Shown here piece by piece: positions 42,026 through 51,131 of a stretch of 61,508 bases of DNA (the first letter of the stretch is position 1; the number at the start of each line of letters is the position of its first letter). The translations under genes were made by a program, and so were the position numbers. Below the pieces are notes generated by a model that saw only the letters and a program-made list of their open reading frames with translations, had not been told where the DNA came from and made no database searches. This DNA is from Phycisphaerae bacterium. Its GTDB lineage: Bacteria; Planctomycetota; Phycisphaerae; Phycisphaerales; UBA1924. The stretch lies in the NCBI GenBank assembly GCA_016793805.1, contig JAEUIZ010000018.1, positions 1 through 61,508 on the forward strand. Direction: 5' to 3'.

Positions 42026-42943
42026 TCACTTCCAGACGTTCCGGAGCCAGGACACCACCCCGCCGATGGGCACCTCGGCAGCCTTGGCCTTGAGGTACGC
42101 CAAGGTGGCCGGCTTCACGTCGTCAAGGTTCACGGCCCGGTCGAAGAAGAGGTCCAATCGGCGGTAGTTGTCCCCCAGGAGTTGCTTGCACTGGAAGTCG
42201 GCGACGCCCATGACGCCGTTGATCATGATGGCCACCAGCGGGCGGGCCCATTGGCCCCAGCCCCAGTCGAGGCTGTCACCCTTGATGAACTTGGCGTCCG
42301 AGCCGGTGGAGAGCGAGAGAACGACGACATCCTCCAGATTCTGCTTCCCGGCCCGCTTGTCGAGGGCGAGGGCGATGGCGGCCATGCTGGGGTTGTTGGC
42401 CACCACGCCCCCGTCGATGTACCCCTGATAGGCGGGGAAGTAGGTTGGGGCGGCGGAGGTTCGCAGGGCGATGTCGACGGCGAGTTCGGCGCCGTCGGAG
42501 TCGTTTCCGGGAAAGTTGTGGAAAAACTTGGGCTTCCAGGTCATGGGGCGGTCGGCCTCGGCGGGAGCGCAGAGGTCGAAACTGGGGACGAGGACGCGCT
42601 TGCCGAGCCGGGAGAGCGTGACGCCGCCGAGTTCGCGGGTGAGGATCCGCTTGAGCCGTCGGTTGCTGTAGTCGGCCCCGATCGCGGTGCCGAGGTCGAG
42701 CACGTTGTCGAACCAAGAGTCGTCGAAGATGTCCTTGCCGTTCTCGCCGTACAGCCGCACGAGGTCGGCGGGCTGCTTCCCTGCGGCGAGGCAGAGGGCG
42801 ATGATTCCGCCGGTGGAGGTTCCGGCGAGGAGGTCGGCGCCACTGACGAGCCCGGGCACCTCGGCATTGAGGCGGTCGAGGAGGGCGGCCGAGAAGAGCC
42901 CGCAGATGCCTCCGCCGTCGAACGTGATGATCTTGTACGCCAT
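42026..42943 (-). CDS. Patatin-like phospholipase
   Basis: A 305-residue lipid acyl hydrolase. The oxyanion motif is FDGGGICG (9-15), the nucleophile Ser43 lies in LAGTSTGGIIAL and the catalytic Asp177 in YIDGGVVANNPS, a complete Ser-Asp dyad. No signal peptide is present (MAYKIITFDGG), so it acts in the cytoplasm or is exported by another route. The C-terminal third (MINGVMGVADFQCKQLLGDNYRRLDLFF) is typical of the family. It lies 3 kb from the vgrG cluster; a T6SS link is possible but unsupported. It has no CD-NTase-like neighbour. The start is ATG 42941-42943. Confidence 0.92.
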   Translation of the reverse strand: MAYKIITFDGGGICGLFSAALLDRLNAEVPGLVSGADLLAGTSTGGIIALCLAAGKQPADLVRLYGENGKDIFDDSWFDNVLDLGTAIGADYSNRRLKRILTRELGGVTLSRLGKRVLVPSFDLCAPAEADRPMTWKPKFFHNFPGNDSDGAELAVDIALRTSAAPTYFPAYQGYIDGGVVANNPSMAAIALALDKRAGKQNLEDVVVLSLSTGSDAKFIKGDSLDWGWGQWARPLVAIMINGVMGVADFQCKQLLGDNYRRLDLFFDRAVNLDDVKPATLAYLKAKAAEVPIGGVVSWLRNVWK

Positions 42944-43004
42944 GGATGGATCTCCTTGGGCCGAGGCCCGAGCAGCGCGACAGCGTACCGATTAGGCTGT
43001 CGGG

Positions 43005-44240
43005 ATGGACGAGACGGTGCAGTCCCTGGGGATAGCGCTGGGATTGGGGCTCCTGGTCGGACTTCAGCGGGAGCACGCGGGCTCGAAGATCGCGGGGATC
43101 CGCACGTTCCCGCTGGTGGCGCTGCTGGGGGCGGTGTCGGCGCTGCTGGCGGAGCGGTTCGGGGGCTGGACGATCGCGGCGGCACTGCTGGCGGTCGCGG
43201 GGACCGTCGGGATGGGCAACGCGATCCTGCTGAAGCAGGACCCGGGCCGGGACGCGGGGATCACGACCGAAGTGGCGGTCCTGGCGATGTTCGCGATCGG
43301 GGCGCTGGCGGTGGTGCAACCCCCGGTGGTGGTGCTGGGAGTCGGGGTGTGCGTGGCGGCGCTGCTGCACGCCAAGGGGCGCCTGCACGCGCTGGCGGGA
43401 AAGATCGGGGACAAGGACGTGCGCGCGATCGTGCTCTTTGCCGCGATCACGTTCGTGGTGCTCCCGGTGCTCCCGGACCGGGGGTACGGGCCGTATGCGG
43501 CGCTGAACCCGCGGAACATCTGGACGGTGGTGGTGCTGGTCTCGGGGCTGAGCCTGGGCGGGTACGTGGCGTTCAAGATCCTCGGTCCGCGCGGGGGCGC
43601 GGCGCTGACGGGCATTCTCGGGGGCCTGATCTCGAGCACGGCGACGACGGTCTCAGCGGCGCGGCGCGTGCGGGCGGGGGGCTCGGCGGCCACGGCCTGC
43701 GTGATGATCGCGCTCTCCTCGGCCGTCGTCTTCCCGCGCGTGTTGGTGCTGGTGTGGGTGGTGGACCGCGACCTGGCGATGCGGGCGGCGCTCCCGCTGG
43801 CCGCGGTGTTCCTGGTGGCGCTGGGAATCGCGGGAGCGCTGCTGCTGCGGCACGAGCCGGACCAGACGGACGGCGCGGCCCACGAGAACCCCGCGGGCCT
43901 CAAGGGCGCGATCATCTTCGCCGGGTTGTACGCGCTGGTGCTGCTGGGCGTGGCGTATGCGTCGCGCGAGTTCGGGTCGCGGGGCCTGTATGCCGTCGCG
44001 CTGGTGTCCGGGCTGACCGACATGGACGCGATCACGCTCTCGACGGCTCGGCTGGCCAAGGGAGGGACGATCGCGGCGTCGGCGGCGACGAGCGCGGTGC
44101 TGCTGGCGTCGATGGCGAACATGGTCTTCAAGGCGACCGTCGCGGGCGTGATCGGGGGTCGTCGGCTGGCGCTCCCGGCGGCGGGGATCATGGGGCTGCT
44201 GATGCTCGCGGCGGGTGCGTCGCTCTGGGCGCTGATCTGA
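43005..44240 (+). CDS. MgtC/SapB-family DUF4010 membrane protein
   Basis: A 411-residue polytopic inner-membrane protein. The MgtC-like start is LGIALGLGLLVGLQREHAGSKIAGIRTFPLVALLGAV. The DUF4010 part follows (VLPVLPDRGYGPYAALNPRNIWTVVVLVSGLSLGGYVA and SGLTDMDAITLSTARL). About 12 hydrophobic segments are visible. MgtC-type proteins are linked to magnesium limitation and ATP-synthase modulation; the role of DUF4010 is unknown. The small membrane gene starts 26 nt downstream. Confidence 0.9.
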   Translation: MDETVQSLGIALGLGLLVGLQREHAGSKIAGIRTFPLVALLGAVSALLAERFGGWTIAAALLAVAGTVGMGNAILLKQDPGRDAGITTEVAVLAMFAIGALAVVQPPVVVLGVGVCVAALLHAKGRLHALAGKIGDKDVRAIVLFAAITFVVLPVLPDRGYGPYAALNPRNIWTVVVLVSGLSLGGYVAFKILGPRGGAALTGILGGLISSTATTVSAARRVRAGGSAATACVMIALSSAVVFPRVLVLVWVVDRDLAMRAALPLAAVFLVALGIAGALLLRHEPDQTDGAAHENPAGLKGAIIFAGLYALVLLGVAYASREFGSRGLYAVALVSGLTDMDAITLSTARLAKGGTIAASAATSAVLLASMANMVFKATVAGVIGGRRLALPAAGIMGLLMLAAGASLWALI

Positions 44241-44265
44241 GCGGGCGGGCCGGATACGCTTGCGC

Positions 44266-44436
44266 GTGCTCGCGGCCTCACTCCCCATCGACGACTGGCA
44301 GTTCTGGGTCGCCACGCTGATCTTTGTCGGCGCCGCGTGGTACCTGGTGCGCGAGGTGCTGCCCACCCCGCTGCGTCGGCGGAAGGGGAAGTCCCGCCGC
44401 GTGAGTCTGACGGTCGGCGGCAAGGCCGTGCGCTGA
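44266..44436 (+). CDS. Small single-helix membrane protein
   Basis: A 56-residue frame starting GTG 44266-44268: VLAASLPIDDWQFWVATLIFVG, continuing AAWYLVREVLP, with one membrane helix at about 12-31. The tail PTPLRRRKGKSRRVSLTVGGKAVR is basic and probably cytoplasmic. It fills the gap between the DUF4010 gene and the glycosyltransferase almost exactly, ending 15 nt before the latter. Composition and organisation argue for a real gene, but I recognise no family. Similar short proteins with a basic tail are found near membrane genes in planctomycetes, which is inference. Confidence 0.6.
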   Translation: MLAASLPIDDWQFWVATLIFVGAAWYLVREVLPTPLRRRKGKSRRVSLTVGGKAVR

Positions 44437-44451
44437 TACCATCCCGCCCCG

Positions 44452-45630
44452 ATGCCCCCGCTCGTCGCGATCGTGGCCAACGTGCAGACCCCGTACCGGG
44501 TGCACCTGCATCGGCGGATCGTGCGCGAGATGCCGGAGATCAGCCTGGCGAGCGTGTACACGCACGACCAGGCGGACCAGCCGTGGGAGTCGGCGGAGTT
44601 CGCGGAGATCAACCCGGTGCCGTTCGGTCGCGGGCAGCCGGTGGTCGAGCAGGGCCGGGCGAAGTGGGCGCGGGCGGACTGGGCCAAGGGCGGGCGGATC
44701 ATGCGGTGGGCGCGCGAGCGGGGCGTGCGCGCGATGGTGGTGGGGGGCTACAACGATCCGACGCGGCTGCGGCTGATCGGGGCGTGCGCCCGCGCGGGCA
44801 TCCCGTGCTTCGTCTCGGCCGACAGCAACGTCCACGGCGATCTCGCCCGCGGGTGGCGTCGGGCGGTCAAGTCGGCGCTGGTGCGGTGGGTGGTGGGGCG
44901 GGCCACGGGCCTGATGCCGTGCGGGACGCTGGGGGTGCGCTACTTCGAGCGCTACGGGGGCGACCCGTCGCGGATGTTCTTCTTTCCGTATGAGCCCGAC
45001 TACGACCTGATCCGCGACATCTCGGCGGAGCGGGTGGGCGCGGCGCTGGCGCGGCACGGGCTCGAGTCGTCGCGCCGTCGGGCGGTGGTGTGCGCGAGGC
45101 TGATCGGGATCAAGCGGGTCGATCTCGCGATCGACGCCTTTGCCGCGATCGCGGGGGAGCGCCCGGATCTGGACCTCGTGGTGATCGGCGACGGCCCGAT
45201 GCGCGCGGGGCTGGAATCGCGGGTGCCCGCGGGGCTGCGCCAGCGGGTGATCTTCACGGGGTTCATCGGGGACCAGGGCGAGATCAGCGCGATCTATCGC
45301 GGGTCGGACCTGCTCCTGTGCCCCAGCGACTACGAGCCGTGGGCGGTGGTGCTCAACGAGGCGGCGGCGGCGGGGCTGGCGATCGTCGCGAGCGAGGTCG
45401 TCGGGGCGGCGGCGGAGTTGGTCCGCGACGGGGTCAACGGGTTCACCTTCCCGGTGGGCGACCTCGCGGCGCTGACGGATCGGCTTCGTCGCGCGACGGA
45501 GGCGGCCGTGTTGCCGCGGCTTCGGGAGGGATCGGGCGCGGTGCTCGCGGCGTGGCGCGAGCGGGGCGACCCGGTGCTGGGGCTGCGTCGGGCGCTGGCA
45601 TTCGCGGGCGTGCTGCCTAGATCCGCCTGA
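44452..45630 (+). CDS. Glycosyltransferase family 4
   Basis: A 392-residue GT-B glycosyltransferase. The N-terminal domain starts MPPLVAIVANVQTPYRVHLHRRIVREMPEISLASVYTHDQ, and the donor-binding half has VVCARLIGIKRVDLAIDAFAAIAGERPDLDLVVIGDGP and the EX7E signature EPWAVVLNEAAAAGLAIVASEVVG. It retains an intramolecular configuration and uses an NDP-sugar. It probably builds envelope or exopolysaccharide glycans. Its acceptor cannot be told from sequence. The 3' end overlaps the convergent methyltransferase by 14 nt. Confidence 0.92.
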   Translation: MPPLVAIVANVQTPYRVHLHRRIVREMPEISLASVYTHDQADQPWESAEFAEINPVPFGRGQPVVEQGRAKWARADWAKGGRIMRWARERGVRAMVVGGYNDPTRLRLIGACARAGIPCFVSADSNVHGDLARGWRRAVKSALVRWVVGRATGLMPCGTLGVRYFERYGGDPSRMFFFPYEPDYDLIRDISAERVGAALARHGLESSRRRAVVCARLIGIKRVDLAIDAFAAIAGERPDLDLVVIGDGPMRAGLESRVPAGLRQRVIFTGFIGDQGEISAIYRGSDLLLCPSDYEPWAVVLNEAAAAGLAIVASEVVGAAAELVRDGVNGFTFPVGDLAALTDRLRRATEAAVLPRLREGSGAVLAAWRERGDPVLGLRRALAFAGVLPRSA

Positions 45631-46339
45631 ACGCGGCCCGCAGGCGGCGCACCGGTGGCGAGGCGTCGTCCATGAGGTCCTCGATGGCGCTCACGGGCGT
45701 CAGGGGTTGCATGAGGTCGGCCAGTTCGCGGGCCGAGAGCGGGAAGGGCGGGCCGAGCGTGTCGAGCGGGTCGGCGTCATCGCGGGCGCGGGCGATGGCG
45801 AGCACGGCGCCGCGCGGGCGAGCGAGCGAGACGATCGCACCGGCCGCGGGGGCGCGGAGCGAGGGATGAACGGCCTGGATCGTGCTGATCTCGACGACCA
45901 GATCGGCGCGGCGGAGGAGCGAGGCGGGGAGAGAGAAGAGGTCGGCCACGACGAAGCGGTCGGCGATCGCGGCGTGCCGGCGGCGGGCCCACTGCACCGC
46001 GGTCGGGGAGCAGTCGAAGGCGAGCACGTCGAACCCGCGGTCGGCCAGTTCGCGCGCGTCGTCGCCCAGCCCGCACCCGACGACCGTGACCTTCGACCCC
46101 GGGCGCACCAGCCCCGAGCCCTCGGCATTGAGCCAGGCGACGAGCAGCGGCTCGGGCCGACCGTCGGCCCAGGGGATTCGGCCCTCGTCGCCGGCGGCGT
46201 CGGCGTAGATGCTCTCGAAGTGCCCGACCCATGCGAGCGGATCGGCGCTCTCGGGAGCGGCGCGCGGGGGCGTCGCCGCGTGCTCGTCGTGGAGCGGGGT
46301 GTCGATCTTCACGCTCGTCGTCTTCGCGGTGGAGGGCAT
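45617..46339 (-). CDS. SAM-dependent methyltransferase (class I)
   Basis: A 240-residue protein. The SAM motif is SKVTVVGCGLGDDARELADRGFDVLAFDCSPTAVQWARRRH, with the acidic end in ADLVVEISTIQAVHP. This resembles the TPMT-like/methyltransferase-12 group. Start ATG 46337-46339 (MPSTAKTTSVKIDTPLHDEHAATPP) is chosen over a frame start 36 codons upstream because of its proximity to GGGCAT and the low-complexity residues above. The acceptor is unknown. It is tail-to-tail with the GT4 gene, so it is not in the same transcript. Confidence 0.86.
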   Translation of the reverse strand: MPSTAKTTSVKIDTPLHDEHAATPPRAAPESADPLAWVGHFESIYADAAGDEGRIPWADGRPEPLLVAWLNAEGSGLVRPGSKVTVVGCGLGDDARELADRGFDVLAFDCSPTAVQWARRRHAAIADRFVVADLFSLPASLLRRADLVVEISTIQAVHPSLRAPAAGAIVSLARPRGAVLAIARARDDADPLDTLGPPFPLSARELADLMQPLTPVSAIEDLMDDASPPVRRLRAAFRRI

Positions 46340-46539
46340 GGTGTGGCCCCTGCGGGAGAGCGGAACTGGCCAACGCACCGGCACAGAAGCGGACGCCGCC
46401 CGGCGTTGGGCTTCGACCATGATAACCGAAATCGGGCGTGACTCCAAGGGAAATCGGGGGCCGATGGCGGATTCGGCCTCGGGTACTCCGGGCGAGGGGG
46501 AAGGGGGGGTACCGGGAAGGGGCCCGGCGCAAGAAAAGA

Positions 46540-46567
46540 GCCCGTCGAGTCGCGCGACCCGACGGGC
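46540..46567 (-). terminator. Rho-independent terminator after S8 protease gene
   Basis: A long hairpin GCCCGTCG..CGACGGGC with an inner GTCG/CGAC pair is followed on the minus strand by TCTTTTCTTGCG. It lies 47 nt downstream of the protease stop. A second, perfect 11-bp hairpin (46584-46607) stands between the stop and this one but lacks a T-run. Confidence 0.85.
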
Positions 46568-46613
46568 CCTGGTGGTCCGGACGCCTCCCCCGCCGAGGCG
46601 GGGGAGGAGGGTG

Positions 46614-49019
46614 TTACGGAGCGGAGCAGCCGGCCGCGAAGGCGTTGTTGAAGCAGGAGAAGTCGTTGACGTTGAGCACGGGCGGGATGGTGCTGTTGTC
46701 GCAGTTGGCGCGGGTGTCGCCGGCGGCGAAGCGGTTCTGGAAGCAGATGAAGTCGTTGACGTTGAGGAAGGGCACGGTCGTGCTCTGGTCGCAGTTGGCG
46801 TAGCAGGACGGGCCGGGGGCGGTTGCCGTGGCGCCCGTGACGACGAGGCTGAAGCCCGCGTCGACCGCGCCCGTGGGCGTCACGCCGACGGCGCCGGTCG
46901 GATACGCGTCGACGGTGACGGACGATCCGATGACCTCGATGGTCCAGGTGCCGGCCTGCGGATTGGTGAGCAGGACATTCTCGACGGTGTCAACGGTGTT
47001 GGCCACGCCGCCAGCGTCGGAGATGTTGTCGGCGGAGAGCCCGACATTGCCCCAGTATTGCGTCCCGCCCGGGGAGGTGACGCGGAGGGAGAGGTCGTTG
47101 ACGCGGTTGGGGTTGGTGAGGACGGTGGGGGGCGGGTCGATGTAGCACATCGTCACGCGGAGTTCGGGCTCGGCGGCGGCGACGTTGACCTGGTAGGTGT
47201 GGGTCTGGCCCTGCACGACGGGCTGGTTGGCGTTGACGATGAAGGTCTTGTTGCGGATGTTGTAGAGGTAGCCCACGTCGGCCATGCCCCAGCCCTGGCG
47301 CATGCGGGTGTTGGTGGCGGTGATGGGATACTTGTAGGCGCCGTTGCACATGAGGGCCTTGGCGGTGGTGGAGAAGGGGCGGCTGGCGAAGACGGAGGCC
47401 CCGCCGCCGAAGCCGGACCAGACGCCCTGGTGCCACATCTGGAAGATGAGCCCGAAGTGGCCGGCGGTGACCGGGGTGGCGTTGGAGGTTCCGGAGAAGG
47501 TGGTGTACCCGGACGCGTTGTTGGTGGTGAAGGTCTGGTCATAGAAGTGCCAGACGTCGGGCTTGACGCGGCCGTCCTGCGCCGGGCCGAAGGACGCCCC
47601 GCCCCAGAGGTCGTCGCCGCGGGCGAGCGTGTTCTGGTGGTTGACCCCGCCGACGGAGACGATGTTCTTGGCCCAGGCCTGGGGACGCGAGGTCATGTTG
47701 TTGGTGTTGCTCTGGCTCTGGCAGGAGAGGTAGTCGATCTGGAAGAGGTAGGTGTCGACCTCCTGCGAGATGGTGGAGTAGTTGGTGATCTGCGTGCTGC
47801 CGACAGAACTGGTCTGGAAGACGGAGCGGAAGGCACCGGCGGGGTCGACGGCCTCGGTGTTCCAGGAGAGGCGAGAGGGCTGGCCCGCGGTGAACTGGCT
47901 CGAGCGGGTGTACCAGAAGAAGATCCCGGCTTCGCGCTGCGGGAGCATGCCCTTGGCGGCGGGGTTCACGCCCGCGGCGAAGTTGATCCCGTAGCAGGCC
48001 GAGCCGTGGAATCCGGACGAGCCGTTCGGCCCGTGCTGGACGTAGATGTTCGGGGAGTTCCATTCCGGGTGGGTGCTCTGGGTTTCGGTGTCATGGACCT
48101 CACCGCGGACGCCCTGGCCGAGGAACCCGGCGGGCTCGAGGACGGTGACCGCACCGCCGATCTGACGGACGATGTCCATGTCGGTCCCGCCCGGGCCGCC
48201 CCAGGGGTCGATCCCGCCGACCTCGTTGCGCCGCGCGACGGCGAGGACCTGCTCGGGGGTGAGCGTGGCCTCCATGCGGTTCATGTCGGGCGTGAGGCCC
48301 TCGACGATCCCGCCCATGTCGCGGATGAACTGGGCGACGGCCTCCTGCTGGGCCGGGCCCTGGCGGAGGCAGGAGATCGAGTAGCGCATCCCGACCGACT
48401 CGGGGGCGGCGTTGAGGATGTCGTTGCGGACCTCCTGCGTCAGTTTGTACGCGGGCTCGAGCACGCCGATCCAGCGGACCAGTTCCAACTGTCCGACCGC
48501 GGCCTTGGTCGCCGCGTTCATGCGCACCAGCAGAGCGCTATCGGGGAGCGAGGCCTCGATCGTCGCGCCCGTGGCGCGGACGAGGTTCTGCACCTCCTCG
48601 AAGGGGATCGTGTTGAACTGCACGATGTACAACTCGTTGGCGGCGTCGGCGCGCAGGGCCGGGGGCACGAACGGCGTCGAGACCAGCGGATCGAACGAGG
48701 CGTAGTTGAGCCGGAGCGTCATGTCGAGGTCGCGGACCTGGTCGAAGCCCGCGCCGGTGCGGGAGATCGCCATGAAGGCGGTCTTGCCGGTCCGCGAGGT
48801 CTCGGTCCAGGTGACGAGGACAAGCGGCGAGTTGGCGAAGGTGTGGACTTTCTGGTTCGAGATCCGCGCGCCGGTCTCGCGGATCGTCGTGCCGTTCATC
48901 GAGATGCCCTTGGACGACACGGACACCTTGGGCGAGGCAGTCACGCCCGCATACGCGGAGACGGCCATACCAGCCGACACGCACACAACCGCGGGAAACA
49001 TCCCAGATCGACGGCTCAT
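46614..49019 (-). CDS. Secreted subtilisin-like (S8) serine protease with double GC-type dockerin tail
   Basis: An 801-residue exported protease. The start MSRRSGMFPAVVCVSAGMAVSAYA (ATG 49017-49019) has AAGGAAG upstream; an in-frame ATG 7 codons up is less likely. The catalytic triad is Asp310 (GEVHDTETQ), His338 (SGFHGSACYG) and a Ser at about 510 in SGTSNATPVTAG. A P-domain-like beta region follows (LSLRVTSPGGTQYWGNVG, GTWTIEVIGSSV). Two dockerin copies end it (YANCDQSTTVPFLNVNDF, ANCDNSTIPPVLNVNDF). An inhibitor-like N-terminal region (about 125-265) may keep it inactive until cleavage. It belongs to the same secreted family as the M36-like enzyme. Confidence 0.92.
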   Translation of the reverse strand: MSRRSGMFPAVVCVSAGMAVSAYAGVTASPKVSVSSKGISMNGTTIRETGARISNQKVHTFANSPLVLVTWTETSRTGKTAFMAISRTGAGFDQVRDLDMTLRLNYASFDPLVSTPFVPPALRADAANELYIVQFNTIPFEEVQNLVRATGATIEASLPDSALLVRMNAATKAAVGQLELVRWIGVLEPAYKLTQEVRNDILNAAPESVGMRYSISCLRQGPAQQEAVAQFIRDMGGIVEGLTPDMNRMEATLTPEQVLAVARRNEVGGIDPWGGPGGTDMDIVRQIGGAVTVLEPAGFLGQGVRGEVHDTETQSTHPEWNSPNIYVQHGPNGSSGFHGSACYGINFAAGVNPAAKGMLPQREAGIFFWYTRSSQFTAGQPSRLSWNTEAVDPAGAFRSVFQTSSVGSTQITNYSTISQEVDTYLFQIDYLSCQSQSNTNNMTSRPQAWAKNIVSVGGVNHQNTLARGDDLWGGASFGPAQDGRVKPDVWHFYDQTFTTNNASGYTTFSGTSNATPVTAGHFGLIFQMWHQGVWSGFGGGASVFASRPFSTTAKALMCNGAYKYPITATNTRMRQGWGMADVGYLYNIRNKTFIVNANQPVVQGQTHTYQVNVAAAEPELRVTMCYIDPPPTVLTNPNRVNDLSLRVTSPGGTQYWGNVGLSADNISDAGGVANTVDTVENVLLTNPQAGTWTIEVIGSSVTVDAYPTGAVGVTPTGAVDAGFSLVVTGATATAPGPSCYANCDQSTTVPFLNVNDFICFQNRFAAGDTRANCDNSTIPPVLNVNDFSCFNNAFAAGCSAP

Positions 49020-49318
49020 GTTCTCGCTTCCTTTCTTCAACTACTTCCTGCCCTGCCGGTGCGGCCGCCCCAACACGGGCGAGACCATCGCGCCGACCCA
49101 GACGCCAAGTCCTTTCGACCCGGCCCCTCGCCGGGTTCCTCTTCCCCTAAGTTACCCGAAATCTCGACCAACGCAAGCGCTCGGCGCGATTTTGCCCGCC
49201 ACCCAAACAAACGCCCCCTGCCCGACCGGCACCTTCGTCGAACAGCCGGGCCGCGGTACGTCCGAGAACATGGTGCGGAACGGCCAGGCTTCGTCGGAAA
49301 AGGAGAACGGCCCTTTGG

Positions 49319-49981
49319 TCAAACCGCCACGGGCCGGACATCGGGCGCGACGACGATCTCGGCCTCGGTCTTGGCCTTCACTTCGTCCACCGTGACCCCG
49401 GGCGCGACCTCGGTGAGCACGAATCGCTGGCGGGCCGGGTCCATGTGCATGACGCACAGGTCGGTGATGAGCATGGTGACGCATCGCTGCCCGGTGAGCG
49501 GGAGCGAGCAGGCGCGGACGACCTTGGCCCCGCCGTCCTTGGCGTTGTGCTCCATCGTCACGACGATTTTCTTGACTCCGGCGACGAGGTCCATGGCGCC
49601 GCCCATGCCCTTGACCATCTTGCCGGGGATCATCCAGTTGGCGATGTCGCCGTCCTGGGAGACCTGCATGGCCCCGAGGATGCACATGTCGATGTGCCCC
49701 CCGCGGATCATGGCGAAGGAGTCGGCGGAGGAGAAGTAACTGGCGCCCGCGCGGGCCGTGATGGTCTGCTTCCCGGCGTTGATGAGGTCGGGATCGACCT
49801 CGGAGTCTTTGGGAAACGGCCCGATGCCGAGGAGCCCGTTCTCGGATTGGAGCCAGACATCCATGCCGGGGGGGATGTGGTTGGCGACGAGGGTGGGCAT
49901 CCCGATGCCGAGGTTGACGATGAAGCCGTCGCGGAGTTCGGCGGCGGCGCGGCGGGTGATCTGGTCGCGGGTCAGGGGCAT
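49319..49981 (-). CDS. scoB: 3-oxoacid CoA-transferase subunit B
   Basis: Subunit B of succinyl-CoA:3-ketoacid CoA-transferase, used in ketone-body or acetoacetate activation. The catalytic Glu lies in [16 protein letters not shown], preceded by [43 protein letters not shown] and [23 protein letters not shown] are family signatures. 220 residues is normal. The A subunit (scoA) usually precedes scoB on the same strand, but the upstream side (49982-50080) is a short gap followed by a divergent gene, so it is unpaired here. Confidence 0.94.
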   Translation of the reverse strand: MPLTRDQITRRAAAELRDGFIVNLGIGMPTLVANHIPPGMDVWLQSENGLLGIGPFPKDSEVDPDLINAGKQTITARAGASYFSSADSFAMIRGGHIDMCILGAMQVSQDGDIANWMIPGKMVKGMGGAMDLVAGVKKIVVTMEHNAKDGGAKVVRACSLPLTGQRCVTMLITDLCVMHMDPARQRFVLTEVAPGVTVDEVKAKTEAEIVVAPDVRPVAV

Positions 49982-50080
49982 GGGGCGAGTCTATGCGGAC
50001 TCCCAGAGGCCGGTGCCGAGCCGATGCCCCTGCCGGATTCGTGTCGCCGGCGCATCTCTTGGGGTTCCGGGAGGCTCTGG

Positions 50081-51106
50081 ATGCGTCGCGGCGTGAAGGT
50101 CATCGGGGGGCTGGTCGCCTGGGTGGGCGGGACGCTTGGCGCGCTCGCGGCGGCGGTGGCGAACCTCGAGCCCGAGGTGCTGGCGGACCTCCGCGCCCAG
50201 GCCGCGGCAGTGATCGACCGGTTCGATGTTCCCGACGTGAAGGCGTTTCTCCGTGCCGCCGACGCGCTCCCGGACCCCGGCGTGCGGACGGTGTGGCGGA
50301 CGAAGGACCGCTCGCAGGCGTACTCGCAGGCCGAGTACGAGGCGTTGCCGACGGAGGCGAAGGCGGACCTGACGAAGCGGGAGTGCGACGCGGGGTTCTA
50401 CTACCAGACGGGGTACGGCTCGCCGATGATCTACGCCCGCCCGCTCGAACTCGCCGCCCGCGCGGGCGACGGGACGCTCCGCGGGAAGAAGGTGCTGGAC
50501 TTCGGGTACGGGATGATCGGGCAACTGCGGATGCTCGCGACGATCGGGTGCGAGGTTCAGGGGGTGGAGGTGGAGCCGCTGCTGCGGGCGCTCTACAGCG
50601 AGCCGATGGACACGGGGGCGGTGCGCGGGCCGGACGGGTCGATGGGCCGGGTCACGCTGCACCACGGTCGCTGGCCGGGCGAGAAGGCCCGCGAGGTGGG
50701 CGGCGGGCACGACCTGTTCGTGACCAAGAACGTGCTGAAGCGCGGGTACATCCACCCGGAGCGGCCGGCGGACGAGCGGTTCCTCATCAAGTTGGGCGTG
50801 CCCGACGAGGCGTTCGTGCGCGCGATGCACGACACGCTCAAGCCCGGCGGGGTGGCGATCATCTACAACATCTCGCCCGCGCAGAACCCCGACGACAAGC
50901 CGTTCCTTCCGCACGCTGATCCGCGGTGCCCGTTCCCCAAGGCGGACCTGGAGCGAGCCGGGTTCGAGGTGGTGGAGTATGACAAGGACGACTCGGCGTT
51001 CATGCGCGAGATGTGGCCCGCGGTGGTCCCGATGAAGCCCGAGGACCGCGCGGGCCTCGACGCCAACCTCTTCGCCCGGTACACGCTCTTGCGCCGACCG
51101 CGATGA
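50081..51106 (+). CDS. Methyltransferase-like protein with N-terminal membrane anchor
   Basis: A 341-residue protein. Start ATG 50081-50083 follows GGGAGG by seven bases; the upstream extension is not needed. The N-terminus MRRGVKVIGGLVAWVGGTLGALAAAVANLE is a signal anchor or uncleaved signal. Residues about 135-300 form a Rossmann methyltransferase core: GKKVLDFGYGMIGQLRMLATIGCEVQGVEVEPLLRALY, and LKPGGVAIIYNISPAQNP. The acidic segment after the glycine loop fits SAM binding. Export of a methyltransferase is unusual, so a cytoplasmic-side anchor is more likely. The substrate is unknown. Confidence 0.82.
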   Translation: MRRGVKVIGGLVAWVGGTLGALAAAVANLEPEVLADLRAQAAAVIDRFDVPDVKAFLRAADALPDPGVRTVWRTKDRSQAYSQAEYEALPTEAKADLTKRECDAGFYYQTGYGSPMIYARPLELAARAGDGTLRGKKVLDFGYGMIGQLRMLATIGCEVQGVEVEPLLRALYSEPMDTGAVRGPDGSMGRVTLHHGRWPGEKAREVGGGHDLFVTKNVLKRGYIHPERPADERFLIKLGVPDEAFVRAMHDTLKPGGVAIIYNISPAQNPDDKPFLPHADPRCPFPKADLERAGFEVVEYDKDDSAFMREMWPAVVPMKPEDRAGLDANLFARYTLLRRPR

Positions 51107-51131
51107 GCGATCGCCGCGCGACGCGGGGCGG

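Noticed and set aside
42026..42943. Patatin-like protein as a CBASS-type antiphage effector
   Set aside because: No CD-NTase, Cap or other defence gene adjoins it; the neighbours are a pseudopilin and a membrane protein.
46584..46607. Perfect 11-bp hairpin as the main S8 protease terminator
   Set aside because: It has a very short loop and no T-run; the hairpin at 46540-46567 followed by TCTTTTCTT is the better terminator.
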